A stretch of 64,000 nt of DNA from Mycteria americana (lineage: Eukaryota > Chordata > Aves > Ciconiiformes > Ciconiidae): assembly GCF_035582795.1 (NCBI RefSeq), contig NC_134371.1, forward strand, positions 48,463,001 to 48,527,000. The letters run 5' to 3'. Both the position numbers and the translations under genes were made by a program. The notes beneath the pieces are model-generated. The model did not search any database. It saw nothing but the letters and a program-made list of their open reading frames with translations, and was not told the origin of the DNA. Of the stretch, positions 31,801-49,798 are shown one piece after another (the stretch's first letter is position 1; every line of letters starts with the position of its first letter).

Positions 31801-34665
31801 AGGCTTAGAAGGTTGAAAGCTAAAGCAGTCAGTGTCTTTTTAAACAGGTATTGGTATTCAGGTAGTTAGTTGGTCTCAGACTGGAGAGGATTTTTTGGTT
31901 ATAAAGTTCTATGTGGTAATACTAGAATCTAAGGCTAATAATGAGCAAAAATTATTTCTACTGAAAGAGCGTTATAACCAAATGAATGATATTTTTAAAA
32001 TTTCATCTTCACATTTTATACTCCAGTGCAAGAATTGGTTAGAATTATCCAGTTTTATAGCTTCTGTCTCAAATAGTGACCTATGATTATTGCTGTCTCT
32101 CTCTTTCCACTTGGTTGAAGAAAAAGATTCTGACAGCGTTGTTCTCCTTTTATGTTCTCCAAGGGCTCTTTGAAGAAATAGAATGTTAAAAATGTTTCAT
32201 GATTGGAAGCATGAAAAGGGGTGAGTAATAACCCCTCTGCACATCCTGATAAAGATTACTTTTCTTTGATAATTTGCACTAAAGTTCTTCAACAAGAGAA
32301 TTCCTCAGCATGGGCAAAAGTAATGAGTAAAATACTTAGTGATGTAATACTTTTTCTTGTCTAATTAGTCAATGTTGCTGTTTAATAGCACTTCTGAAGC
32401 TGTTTCCTTGCAGAGAAACATTACTAGAGTAAAGCAAGTAATTGTCATTTTGAGTTCAAAACTAGCTTATTTTTCATTGTGGAGCATAACAAGTACTCCT
32501 TTGTTCTTTTCGTTCACACTTTATAACTTTTGTTAATGGGAGTCCATGAGTCTGTGGGAGTCCAGTCACATTCAGCAAAGTGGGAAGACATTGAGAGTGG
32601 TAAATGCTTGGGGGTTTTGCAGAAGTGCCTCATGTGATACCTTCTATTCTCAGCATAGGTTAAAATTAGAACTAGAGTGACATTGCATTGGAGTCTGAGA
32701 GTTCTAAATGGTTTCGGTAGTACAGACAAGATTCGTAATTTATGTCTGCTCTTGCCCAGAAAGCAATGAGTCACAGAAAATCCTTGAAAACAGCAAATAA
32801 TTGAGGTAAGTTGTTAAACTCTTTCAGATGCTTGGAGGTGAAGTTGTTGGGAGATCTGATTACGTGGGAGTAAATTTGCGGTTGCTTTACAGCCACACTT
32901 GGGAATTCACTTCTGAATTGTTGGTTGTGATGGCATCATTATTATGGTTTTTATTTTCCTGACAAATAATGAGATCTAAGAACAAGAAGGTTTTGATGGT
33001 AGTGCTGTTATATAATTAAATCTCCTTGAAAACAAAGTCATATACTTAGGCCCTCTTTAATATTTCATGGTTCTAAAGCAATGTTTATTGAATAATATGC
33101 TTTCCACAGCACAAGAGAGTTGCCCAGTGTATGCTTTACTAAAAATAAGTATTGTTTTGACTGTATAGTCTGATACCGGTTTTAGTAGTACAAGTATTAA
33201 CAAATATCTCATTAGAGATTTGCACCGCAATGTCTCTTTTCTGCACAATTTATATAAAAAGATTTCTAGTTTTCTACCTAAAAAGGCTTATACTTCAAAA
33301 AAAAGTCTCTAAGCAATAAGAAAAGATAGATCAGGTAAATCACTTGATCTCAGTAGAAGTTTAATCCTGAAAAATAAGGCAATTTAAATTGTAACCACTA
33401 ATCAGAGCAAAAAAACCTCAAACAATGTCTTAGTCATTACTGTTGCATATGGGGATGAGGAAAGGGAAATATAATTACTATGAGGACCACTGAAAGAGAA
33501 GTTAATCCTTCAAACTAGTAAATGTGATCACATTTATGTGGGGGAGGGAAAGAGGATACAATCCCCTCTTTACAGGAATAAATTCAATCCCTTTTTAGGA
33601 ACCCAAATACCAGACTGCATTGTGCCACACTGTGGTTGCCATTTGCATCACCTGTCAAATCATGCCATTTTTCCTTAACAAAGAGAGAACAGTTAAGAAT
33701 TCTTAATATTAAAGTATTGGACCAGATTCTTCTTTATTCAAGCATTATAATTTGATTTTATCCTGTCTTTACAACAGGAAGCAATCCTGACAATTTATAT
33801 TTCTTATTATTTGCTTGCCTATACACTTTTAAGTAAGTGTTTTCAGTATAATCAGGCTTTACAAATTACTATGTTAGCAAAAGACACTGTAAATATAAAA
33901 TAGAATGATTAACAGTTTGAACACAAAAATATTCACTAAGCAATTGTGGTGTATCCATGCCACACAAAATTATAATGGAATAAACATGATAGAAAAGATT
34001 GCTCTAAAAGACAGACCTGCAGTAATTATTGTAGGTAAATATATGTATGAAAAGACCTGAAATTCCACTTTTGTTTTATTTACCTGCTTGTTTGGAAGAA
34101 ACTTATCCTTACTTTTTTAGTTTGAATGGATATGTAAGACGTTTTTCTTACTGCAATTATTAGTTAAAAAGTTTGAAAGGGAGCATTCAAATCACCAGTG
34201 TTCAGAGTACACTGCTGTTGGCATGAAATTTAGCCCTCCAAGCTTATCTGAATATCAATATCTTGGCTCCAGTTTATTTCCAAAAAAACCCTTCCCCAAA
34301 TGACTACAATAATGGCAATAAGAATGCTTTTTAGAGGGATGCGCTGATTAGGATGACTGAGTATCCTACTTTGCTGCTCTTCAGGAAAATATGTATTAAT
34401 TATCTCACTAAGGAATAAATTGCTTCAAAACTTTAGGCTGAATTTTTTTTTAAATACAGATCCTGACACTCAGTAGGGCTACAAGAAGATACAAAGAGAG
34501 ATCTGAAGAATTTAAAAAGCCTTTTCTTAAAGGTAATGCATTACTAACTATAAAATATATTATAATGAGTTAAACTATGAAGAAAATGAATGCAAATAAA
34601 GTATATTAATTTATTTCCAGCAACAGTTCAGTTTCTCTAAAGTGCAAAACTCCTTTAGTTACAAG

Positions 34666-34725
34666 TATTTATACCAGGTAGCTGCCAGGATGCAGCTACC
34701 AGCATGTGACTGCCTTAAATTGCAG
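34666..34725 (+). promoter_or_regulatory. LRRC39: Candidate LRRC39 core promoter and 5' non-coding exon
   Basis: A TATA-like TATTTATA at 34666-34673 is followed by a perfect 9-bp inverted repeat, GGTAGCTGC/GCAGCTACC (34677-34685 and 34692-34700, 6-bp spacer), an E-box CATGTG at 34703-34708 and a donor-like CAG|GTAACA at 34725/34726. A possible acceptor CAG lies about 35 bp before the LRRC39 start. This would fit a muscle gene with a focused promoter, but is inferred from motif layout only. Confidence 0.35.
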
Positions 34726-35049
34726 GTAACAGCTTAATTTCTTCCTGGGAGGGGAATGAATGCTCATATCTGCTTTTAATTATTATGATCAGCTCTCAGC
34801 CTACCATTCGAAGGAACTGGGAGAAGCAGTTGTTCACTGACTAAGAATGCAGAGACATTGCAAGAATACCATTTCTTACTATAAGAAAATTCAACTAGGT
34901 GCCATTACCTATTTTTATAAAGATAAAGCAGTTGGTAAAATTCTGTCAGTTCTATACATTAACTAAATTTAATAATATAATCGAGTGGGTATTGCAGTAT
35001 TTTAGTTTTCACATCACTGTCCCCATCTGGTAGCTGATACATGCGCTGA

Positions 35050-42791
<7,742 letters not shown>

Positions 42792-42877
42792 AGAATGTAA
42801 CTGTGAATGGAAGAAAATATCAAGTATACTTCTTCCTAACAAAGAGGTGTACAACAGGTTTCAAATATTCTTAGGGA

Positions 42878-42883
42878 TTTTAT
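42878..42883 (-). terminator. TRMT13: Candidate TRMT13 poly(A) signal
   Basis: A minus-strand AATAAA lies 183 bp beyond the TRMT13 stop. Cleavage near 42855-42868 would end the transcript about 70 bp from the LRRC39 stop. Confidence 0.5.
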
Positions 42884-43065
42884 TTTTCCACTGATGAGAA
42901 CTGGTTTGCATATTTGTAATTCCCAGTGAAACTGGGAAATGTAAGATCTTTTCCTGGGTACAGGAAAGACTAAAACAGTTTTTTTGTACGCAATTAATTG
43001 GCTTTTTAAAAAATCCAGATAAGTTTTATAGGTTTTTTTCCTACCAATTCCAAATATATCTCCTG

Positions 43066-43261
43066 TCATGTAGTTGACTCTGGTATCAAAGATGGACTTG
43101 GGACAGCTGTCAACAGGACGTTCTCCAAGGACACAGCAAACTCTGTATAATACTGTAGTGCAGCCTTGTATCCTCGTTGTTGTAAATATTCAATCCGTCC
43201 ATGATCAATCAGCAGTTTACAGAGGCAACCTATCTCCTTTCGTTCTTCAACAGTAAGTATC
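43066..43261 (-). CDS. TRMT13: TRMT13 exon 11 (C-terminus and stop)
   Basis: Residues 406-470, including CKLLIDHGRIEYLQQRGYK and SLENVLLTAVPSPS. The acceptor is ACTAG. Confidence 0.96.
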
Positions 43262-46200
43262 CTAGTTTCATAAAAAGGAGGAAAAGAACAAACAACGTAT
43301 GTCAGAATAATACTTTTGTAATTAACATTAGTAATTAAGCTTAGAAAAACTACTGAAATCACTAAGTTTATTTCAATTCAGGCAAGCATGACTGTTTAAA
43401 TATTTTCAAACGTATGTCCATGAAAAATTGTATTTTTAAAGTAAAATATTTTTATAAATTTAGTAATTAAAATGTTCGATAAATTAGTCATTTTGAGGAC
43501 CCAAAACAATTTCATATACCTCTATACATAATTTTGCTTTTCTGCAGAAGCCCATTTGCTAGAAAAAAAAATTACATACCCCTGTAAAGTATCAGAACCA
43601 CTCTCTGTCTTGCTGAATGTTTGCTCATGTTCTTCTGTGTCATTAGTTGGATCTTCACTTGTAGAGGCTTTGGTTGTGGTTTCTCGCATGCCACAAGTGG
43701 CCCAGCTACTCATTCTCTGAAAATAATGAAATTCTACTGGTCCAAGTCCTACTGATTTAAAGAACTCTCTGCCTACATAATGTGTCCAGTCACACTTGTG
43801 ATGGCAGCACAGTGCAATAACAATTCCAGCTACAGGCTTACAGTCATCTTTGTTGGTTTCATTATCAGCAGAATTATTAGAAGCCACCTCTGTCTTATGA
43901 TTCCTAGAGCGTTTTGGTGCAGGCTCTTCATTTTCTCCATCACAGCAAGTTGTGTAACTTTCAACCAAGCATCTCAAAGCAAGATCTGGGGGGAAGAAAA
44001 AAAATATATATACACCGCACCCAAAAATAGTGATGAACACCATGCCCTTATTTATACAGGCTGCATCATGGTTGGGAATGTATTTCCCACAAAGAATAAT
44101 AAAAGTGTACATCACAAACTAAGCCAAAAAGCAATTCTGAGGATAACTAAAAATGACAAGCATGCTTTGAAAACATGAAAACCCTAAATGCTAAATGAAT
44201 ATTGAGAACTCTGGAGCTACTAAGGGCTTATCCTCTTGAATATTTGTTCTACACAAGTGAATTTGAAATACTTTGGTTAACAAACTGGCATATTGTAGGA
44301 GGACCTCCTCCCTGTAAAACATGCAAGTATTTCCTCTAGAAGTTTGATATCTAGGACACAATCTATTTAATATGTACATGTACTTCTTAAATGCTTAACT
44401 GTATCATCTTTTAACAGTACCTATATAGGTGTCATATTTGAGATGTCTTTCTCTACTTAGTAGACATATAACATTAGAAAAAGTGTATTAACTGAAAATT
44501 ACCAGGACAGAAACACATTCTTCTCATTTGTTTGCTTGGGATACATATTCAGACAGCCAATACAAATTTAGAAAGAAAAATATAAGAGAGCAAGAAAAGC
44601 TTAAAAGTACAGTTTGGAAGATCAGTCCATTCAGATTGTAAGATTTAGTATCCTAACTTTCTGCAGTTAACACACATATAATTCATACCTGTCGCAGCAC
44701 CACACAAATGCTTCCCAATTCCTACCACTGGTAGTTTTTTCTCCTCCAGAATAGGTACCTTATCTGGAGCGGGGAAAAGAGAGAAAAGAAAATAAACACA
44801 CACAATCCGTAACAACCCCAAAACCTCTAATATTATAGTTGGGACAGTATTTTTTCTGGATCAGATAATTTCAGCACACTTTAAAAAAGAAAGAAATGTT
44901 TACCACTACTAAAAATACAGTGGTCTGTACATACAGTTCTAAGCTATTAAAAGGAAAGTTTCTTTTTCTAAAACAAATTAAGAGAGTCTGATGCTGTGGC
45001 TGAGAAGCATATTCTTTTTCTCAAAAAACTCAACCTTGTCCAAAGGCAAAGAATATATTTTAATGCTGTTATGAAGCAACACGATTTTGTTTCTGAGCAG
45101 CAACACTACTATATAGCAGTAAAATGATTACCAGAGAACACTGGACTGATTTTCCTTAACAGAATTGTCTGTGGGCCAGAGATATGTCCAGCTAAATAGT
45201 AATATAAATACTTTATTAAAATGAAGTATTACAAATACAGGATTTTGCATTTATGCTAAGATAGTTAACATTTATCTATTTAACCATTTCAACTTTTCTA
45301 TACTGCCTATGAAATGTAAATGTGACTAATGCATCTCCTGATGACAGGTGTTCCCACAAGTTCTATAGTACTGATACACATAGCATATCAATGATATGCG
45401 TTGACTTGCTTCATTCCACACACCTAAAACAAACAATGCAAAGGTATTTAATCCTGCAAGTTCTAAAAAACCTTCAAAATGTTTTTGTTTTGGTATTTCT
45501 CACCTATAATGATGTCCTATAAGTGTATAAAAAGCAGAAAATTTTAAATCCCCATTTAATATATATATATGTGTGTATATATATATGTATATACCCACAG
45601 CATTAACACGTCCGACAATAATCTCCAAAACCAAGTACGTTTAAACATGCTACATACAAATTGACTTGAATTCCAGTATTCAAAATCTAAAATTAAGCCT
45701 CTATTTCAGAATTACGCAAGCCAAGAAGGAACTTACTTAAACATAAGTGCTGAATATCAACTTGAAGCCTTTCAAATACAGAATCTCTCCTTTTATGTTT
45801 TCCATCCACCTGTGTATACAGAACAAGATCATTAAGTAGGGCTGGCCACTAATAACTATAATTTTGCTCCACATATTAATGCTGGACTTTTTTCCTGTTA
45901 ACATTTCCAACATTAGACACCAGGATTTTTTCCTAATAAATTTGCTATTGGCAAAGTATGGAATGTAGGCAGACTTCCAAAACTTTTAACATTTCAAAGG
46001 CTTTATGTTATTTTTGAAGATAAAAAGCAATACTAACAGCTTCAATGACAACAGTTTAAAAATTATACTCTGCTAATGTGACAGTATCTTCTCTTACCTT
46101 GAATCTTGTAGTTGCCCTTTCCACAAGCAAAAACTGAACATTTTCAACATTCTGTAAGGCAACATCAACCCAATGAGACAGCTTTCCTCGCCCAGCTCCA

Positions 46201-49200
46201 AACTCAACAAAACATCTTCCTGGACCAAGTAAATGTAGTTTTTCCATGTTACCTAAAATAGAAGCCTACAAACATCAAAAGATTATTTATGACCCAAGCA
46301 AATACATACATTGTGTATTGTAATGCCCAATAGAAAAATGAGTACTTCACCAAACTGCAGAAGACTTTTTCAAGTCTTCCCTTCCATGAGGGATTAGGGA
46401 AAAGATCTTGTGTGTACAGAGGAAAGGGGACTATAAATTCTGGCTAGTGAGCATCACCCTGCCCTTCTTCCACTGCTCACAGAACTCCACCCCGAAGTTT
46501 TTGGAATGGATTTTTGGGATCAGGTACACATTATAATATTGTTCTCTGCTGATTCTTGAAGTAGCCATCCAAAATATGGGTACTGTACTGGATTTTCTGT
46601 GAAGCACCAGTGCCTGCAGAAGCCCTCTCTGCTGCAGCTACATTATTTTGTAATACATAGGAAAGGAAAGTAGAGCACGGGAAGAAAGTACAGAAAACAG
46701 ACATTTCTCCCTTTTAAAAATTTCTTCCCAAAACTTTCTATTTTGCTACAATATGCAATCCATCTCTCTTAAAATTCCTGCTGTTCAATATACATTAAAA
46801 AGGCAGAAGGTAAACTCAGGCTCTCCAATCCTTTTTACACATCTGTTACACAACCAGGAAATCCAGGACCAGCTCTTACAGAAAAAAAAAAAATTCCTTT
46901 TACTTCTTAGCAAATATGGCATTTTACCTTTTGTAGCTCAGATTTATTATGAGTTAATATAAAATAAGAATAAGTAAAAATTCAGAACACCACCAAACAA
47001 CTTGTAATTTATTTGAGTATCCTAATAAACTTTTGTTACTAACACATAACAAAGCAGCCATTCGAAGATTATATATATATGCTATTATTTGAAAAGCATA
47101 GTTATAGAGCATATCAGATTTCCTCTGTATGAAGTGACTAGCATTATGCACGCACAGTCGCTCAAATTTACAGCAGCAGAATTTGACATGTTTAAAAACA
47201 TCTATAGCTATTAGTAAAGCAGTGACTATACCTGTTGTTTCAAGTGTTTGAAAGCGGATTCCCCATTCTTTGGGTCATTTAGGGCTTCTTGTAAAGCCTG
47301 ATGGGACAGTATTTGTTCCTTAAGGTGAAGTTCCAGACCTGCATGCAAATGCAAAACTTTTAGGTACAGGTTTCCAGTTTCAAGAGTTTCTGGTTTTGTA
47401 ACACACACATTACAATAGTTAAACATGAGCTCAATTTGTAGCACTAGCAAAATAGTCTCTTGGGAGCATAAATCTATTATCACATGTTTATAACAGAGCT
47501 GCATTGTTATCTGTAGTGATAGTTGAGTGGGAAACAAAAAACACAAAAGGAAGGGAAAGTAGCTATATGAACAAAAGATCAGTGTTTTATCATTCTCTCA
47601 ATCTAGTTTATTCTTCTGAGTAAAATTTAGCTATTGGAGAATTGTCTACATCTTGATGATAATTACTTCAGATTTGTTTAGTGCCAGATATCACACATTT
47701 TCACAGATATCTAACAACAAAAATAACAATGAAATATTTAATAAATTCAATTTAAAACATCTTATTTTCAGTATTAAGTAAGCTCACCATTACTTGCTTT
47801 TTTCAACTTGATAATTAAGTTATCCAGCTCTTCTTTGGATAGAGAGGAGATGGGTACCTTTTTAAGGAAAAAAAAGCACCACCCATAAATACAAGAGCTT
47901 TTTATTTTTGCTAGTTCTTTAGTCATATGATAAATTGCAACATGTTATGTAGGGACTAAGCTTTAGAACAAATAAATGTACTCACTTGTTTTTCTGGTAT
48001 TTCTGCTACATCTTTTACACCTGCATTAATATCTTGAACAAAGTACACCTTTAAAAATCAAAAGAAAAGAAATCTGATTCTGTTAATTACCAGGAAGGAA
48101 AAAGCTAAATTCTTCAGTGTTTTTATCATAAGGTACATAGCAATAGGAATGCACTGCAAAAGAAGATATTCCAAGTAATTTTTTCTCCTACAGTCTGATC
48201 CTGAATCCCCAGCAGAAATGACTGTTCTGACACATTTTGACAAGATTGAACATGTTCATAAGAGTTAAGCTGTCAATGCTTACTAGACTGATTCCAGAGA
48301 CCATTTTAAGGTTTCCCAGGTAATACTAAAGGTGCAATACTAATAACGCAGAAAGGCAAACAATAAAGAAGCCATCGTCTGTTTTCTTGAAACAGCTGTT
48401 GAGACGTACATCCTATTCCTTCCCTCAGCACTGGCTGCAACTGTCAGCCTAGCAGACTGCCAGAGGCAGCAGACTGCCAGAGGTAGGAAAATGCCTGGAG
48501 CCTCCCTGCTAGTTTTGCTTTCCAAGGACAATCTCTCACCAAGCCTCTAAAATGAATGGCATTGTAAGAGACTGTTCTTAGAGAATGTTTCTGAGAAAAA
48601 TTAATTCAGCGTTTTCATTTGTAACTAAGAGAACTACTGAAAAGTTGTACTGAACTACAGTGAGATGGGACACACAAGATGAGGAGAGTGGAATGTGAAT
48701 TCCATTTCAGCAAGTACTTATTCAGCTTCCATACTGTCCTTACTGTAGTGCTTGCTAAGACTGCTGTCCTCCAGTTCACAGCTGCTGTCAGCACAGTAAA
48801 TTCTCTGCAGAGCTTAACGTTTAGGGTCTCAAATATGAGAGGAAGTAGTGCTGAATTTACACTGCACTTACTGGCTTTGGCTTCTCTCTTGAATTACATT
48901 TTTTTAAATGTTTTTGTAGTTGGTCTTCATATACAGTGCTAAAATCCAAATGGAAAGAAAAGTAAGTAACAGCATTTATCATGTGAACTCTGACAAAGAA
49001 TAGGAAAAGCATGGAAAAGAATGGGAAAAACATACTGTTTTGGATCAAGAGGACACGGAATTCTTTTTCTGTCATTTTCTTCCTAGTCAGAAAAGAAAAG
49101 TTTTAGACAACACTTCCGCATGCATTCAGTATTCCTGTTTTAAAAAAGCTGTTAAGGGACATCTGAGTTTCATAAAACATCTATTCTGAGGTAGGTGGGT

Positions 49201-49640
49201 TAACCAGAATGGAGAAACTGAGACAAGAATTTAATACTTAAATGGATCCTAAAAGAATAAACCTATAACGTAATGGCAGTGTTACTGCTGGGCTGAACTG
49301 ATGGTCTTAGCACCTTCAGGGCTCAAAGGATGGCGCAGACGCTGCCTCTCCTGCCCGTGCTGCGGGGCCAGCTCGGCCCCCGGGGTGCGGCCAGGGCTTC
49401 CCGCCTGTCCCAACCCCTCCTAGGGAACCTAAGGCTCCCCTGACCCCTGGAGCCCATCTTCCCTCGTCGGAGAAGGGGGCCTGCTGCTCGGCCCGGTACC
49501 TCCTGCTGCCCATGCTCTCCGCAAAAGCGCCTCCCGGGAGCCGGGATCATCTTGCAGAAGCGCTTCTTCCTCTCCAAGAAGTAGGCACATCGCCCTGGAA
49601 CCGGGGAGCCGCAGCCCAACTCCTTCTGCTGTGCCGCCAT
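43066..49640 (-). CDS. TRMT13: TRMT13, tRNA:m(4)X 2'-O-methyltransferase (whole coding span, 11 exons)
   Basis: TRM13-family enzymes use S-adenosylmethionine to methylate the 2'-OH of nucleotide 4 in the acceptor stem of certain tRNAs (Gly, Pro, His in yeast). Eleven exons join to 470 residues (human 481). An N-terminal zinc-binding motif has C18, C29, C40 and H43. A CHHC zinc finger has C57, H63, H73 and C77 in CPLDPKHTVYEDQ and HLKKC. The SAM-binding motif CFVEFGAGRGKLSHW lies near residues 183-197. GIGKHLCG and ALCCHHKCDW are family signatures of the catalytic domain. The C-terminal block ALQYYTEFAVSLENVLLTA matches human. The start at 49640 fits the human N-terminus; an in-frame ATG 132 nt upstream was rejected because it lies under SASS6 exon 1. 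It is head to head with SASS6. Confidence 0.96.
43580..43985 (-). CDS. TRMT13: TRMT13 exon 10
   Basis: Residues 271-406, the longest exon: LALRCLVESYTTCCDG, a variable acidic insert, PVAGIVIALCCHHKCDW, then EFHYFQRMSSWATCGMR. The acceptor is CCCCAG and the donor GTATGT. Confidence 0.96.
44689..44763 (-). CDS. TRMT13: TRMT13 exon 9
   Basis: Residues 246-271, including KLPVVGIGKHLCGAAT. The phase required by exon 8 selects the acceptor CAG|ATAAG. The donor is GTATGA. Confidence 0.94.
45559..45594. repeat. TA/TG microsatellite
   Basis: An alternating AT block with interspersed GT units, in TRMT13 intron 8. Confidence 0.9.
45737..45809 (-). CDS. TRMT13: TRMT13 exon 8
   Basis: Residues 222-246, including SVFERLQVDIQHLCL. 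The acceptor is CACAG and the donor GTAAGT. Confidence 0.95.
46098..46265 (-). CDS. TRMT13: TRMT13 exon 7 (SAM-binding motif)
   Basis: Residues 166-221. It contains GRCFVEFGAGRGKLSHWVD, the methyltransferase motif I. The acceptor is TTGTAG and the donor GTAAGA. Confidence 0.97.
47232..47338 (-). CDS. TRMT13: TRMT13 exon 6
   Basis: Residues 130-165, including SHQALQEALNDPKNGESAF and KHLKQQ. The acceptor is ATGCAG and the donor GTATAG. Confidence 0.95.
47788..47857 (-). CDS. TRMT13: TRMT13 exon 5
   Basis: Residues 107-130, starting VPISSLSKEELDNLIIKLKK. Again an AAG acceptor; the donor is GTGAGC. Confidence 0.92.
47986..48048 (-). CDS. TRMT13: TRMT13 exon 4
   Basis: Residues 86-106, starting VYFVQDINAGVKDVAEIPE. 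The acceptor is of the AAG type (TTTTTAAAG) and the donor is GTGAGT. Confidence 0.9.
48872..48938 (-). CDS. TRMT13: TRMT13 exon 3
   Basis: Residues 63-85, HTVYEDQLQKHLKKCNSREK and onward, completing the CHHC finger. The acceptor is TTTTAG and the donor GTAAGT. Confidence 0.96.
49036..49082 (-). CDS. TRMT13: TRMT13 exon 2
   Basis: A 47-nt exon encoding EENDRKRIPCPLDPK plus two bases, with the first Cys of the CHHC finger. The acceptor is CTAG and the donor GTATGT. Confidence 0.93.
49500..49640 (-). CDS. TRMT13: TRMT13 exon 1
   Basis: Residues 1-47, starting MAAQQKELGCGSPVPG and carrying the first zinc motif (C18, C29, C40, H43). The donor is GTACCG. It lies inside the CpG island. Confidence 0.93.
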
Positions 49641-49726
49641 TTCCCTCCCAGCACCCCCTGCGGTTGCCGCCTCAGCTCCATCTTGAGGCTCCTCCTCCGC
49701 GGGAGCCCGGCGCCAAACTCGAAGCG

Positions 49727-49738
49727 CAAGATGGCGGC
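49727..49738 (+). promoter_or_regulatory. SASS6: TISU / YY1-type element over the SASS6 start codon
   Basis: CAAGATGGCGGC is an exact match to SAASATGGCGGC, with the SASS6 ATG inside. It supports a very short 5' UTR, in keeping with the 90-bp promoter. The TRMT13 start reads GGAAATGGCGGC, a 10 of 12 match. Confidence 0.8.
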
Positions 49739-49798
49739 GGAGAGTATGTTCAACCGGCCGGTGTGTGTGCAAGTGAGGTGCCAGGGCTGCGAGGAGAG
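49731..49798 (+). CDS. SASS6: SASS6 exon 1
   Basis: Residues 1-23, starting [17 protein letters not shown]. The donor is GTGAGG. Confidence 0.92.

Larger units (their letters stand above)
30180..34660. other. Intergenic region between DBT and LRRC39
   Basis: AT-rich sequence with A-tracts at 30452-30476 and 31773-31788. No coding similarity was recognised. The stretch just left of 34.7 kb may include the LRRC39 promoter. Confidence 0.7.

Noticed and set aside
43780-44178. Plus-strand open frame of 132 codons
   Set aside because: It is the antisense shadow of TRMT13 exon 10, which has clear protein similarity on the minus strand.
49323-49772. TRMT13 start at 49772, adding 44 residues
   Set aside because: The extra residues do not resemble the human N-terminus and would need transcription from within SASS6 exon 1. 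The ATG at 49640 fits.
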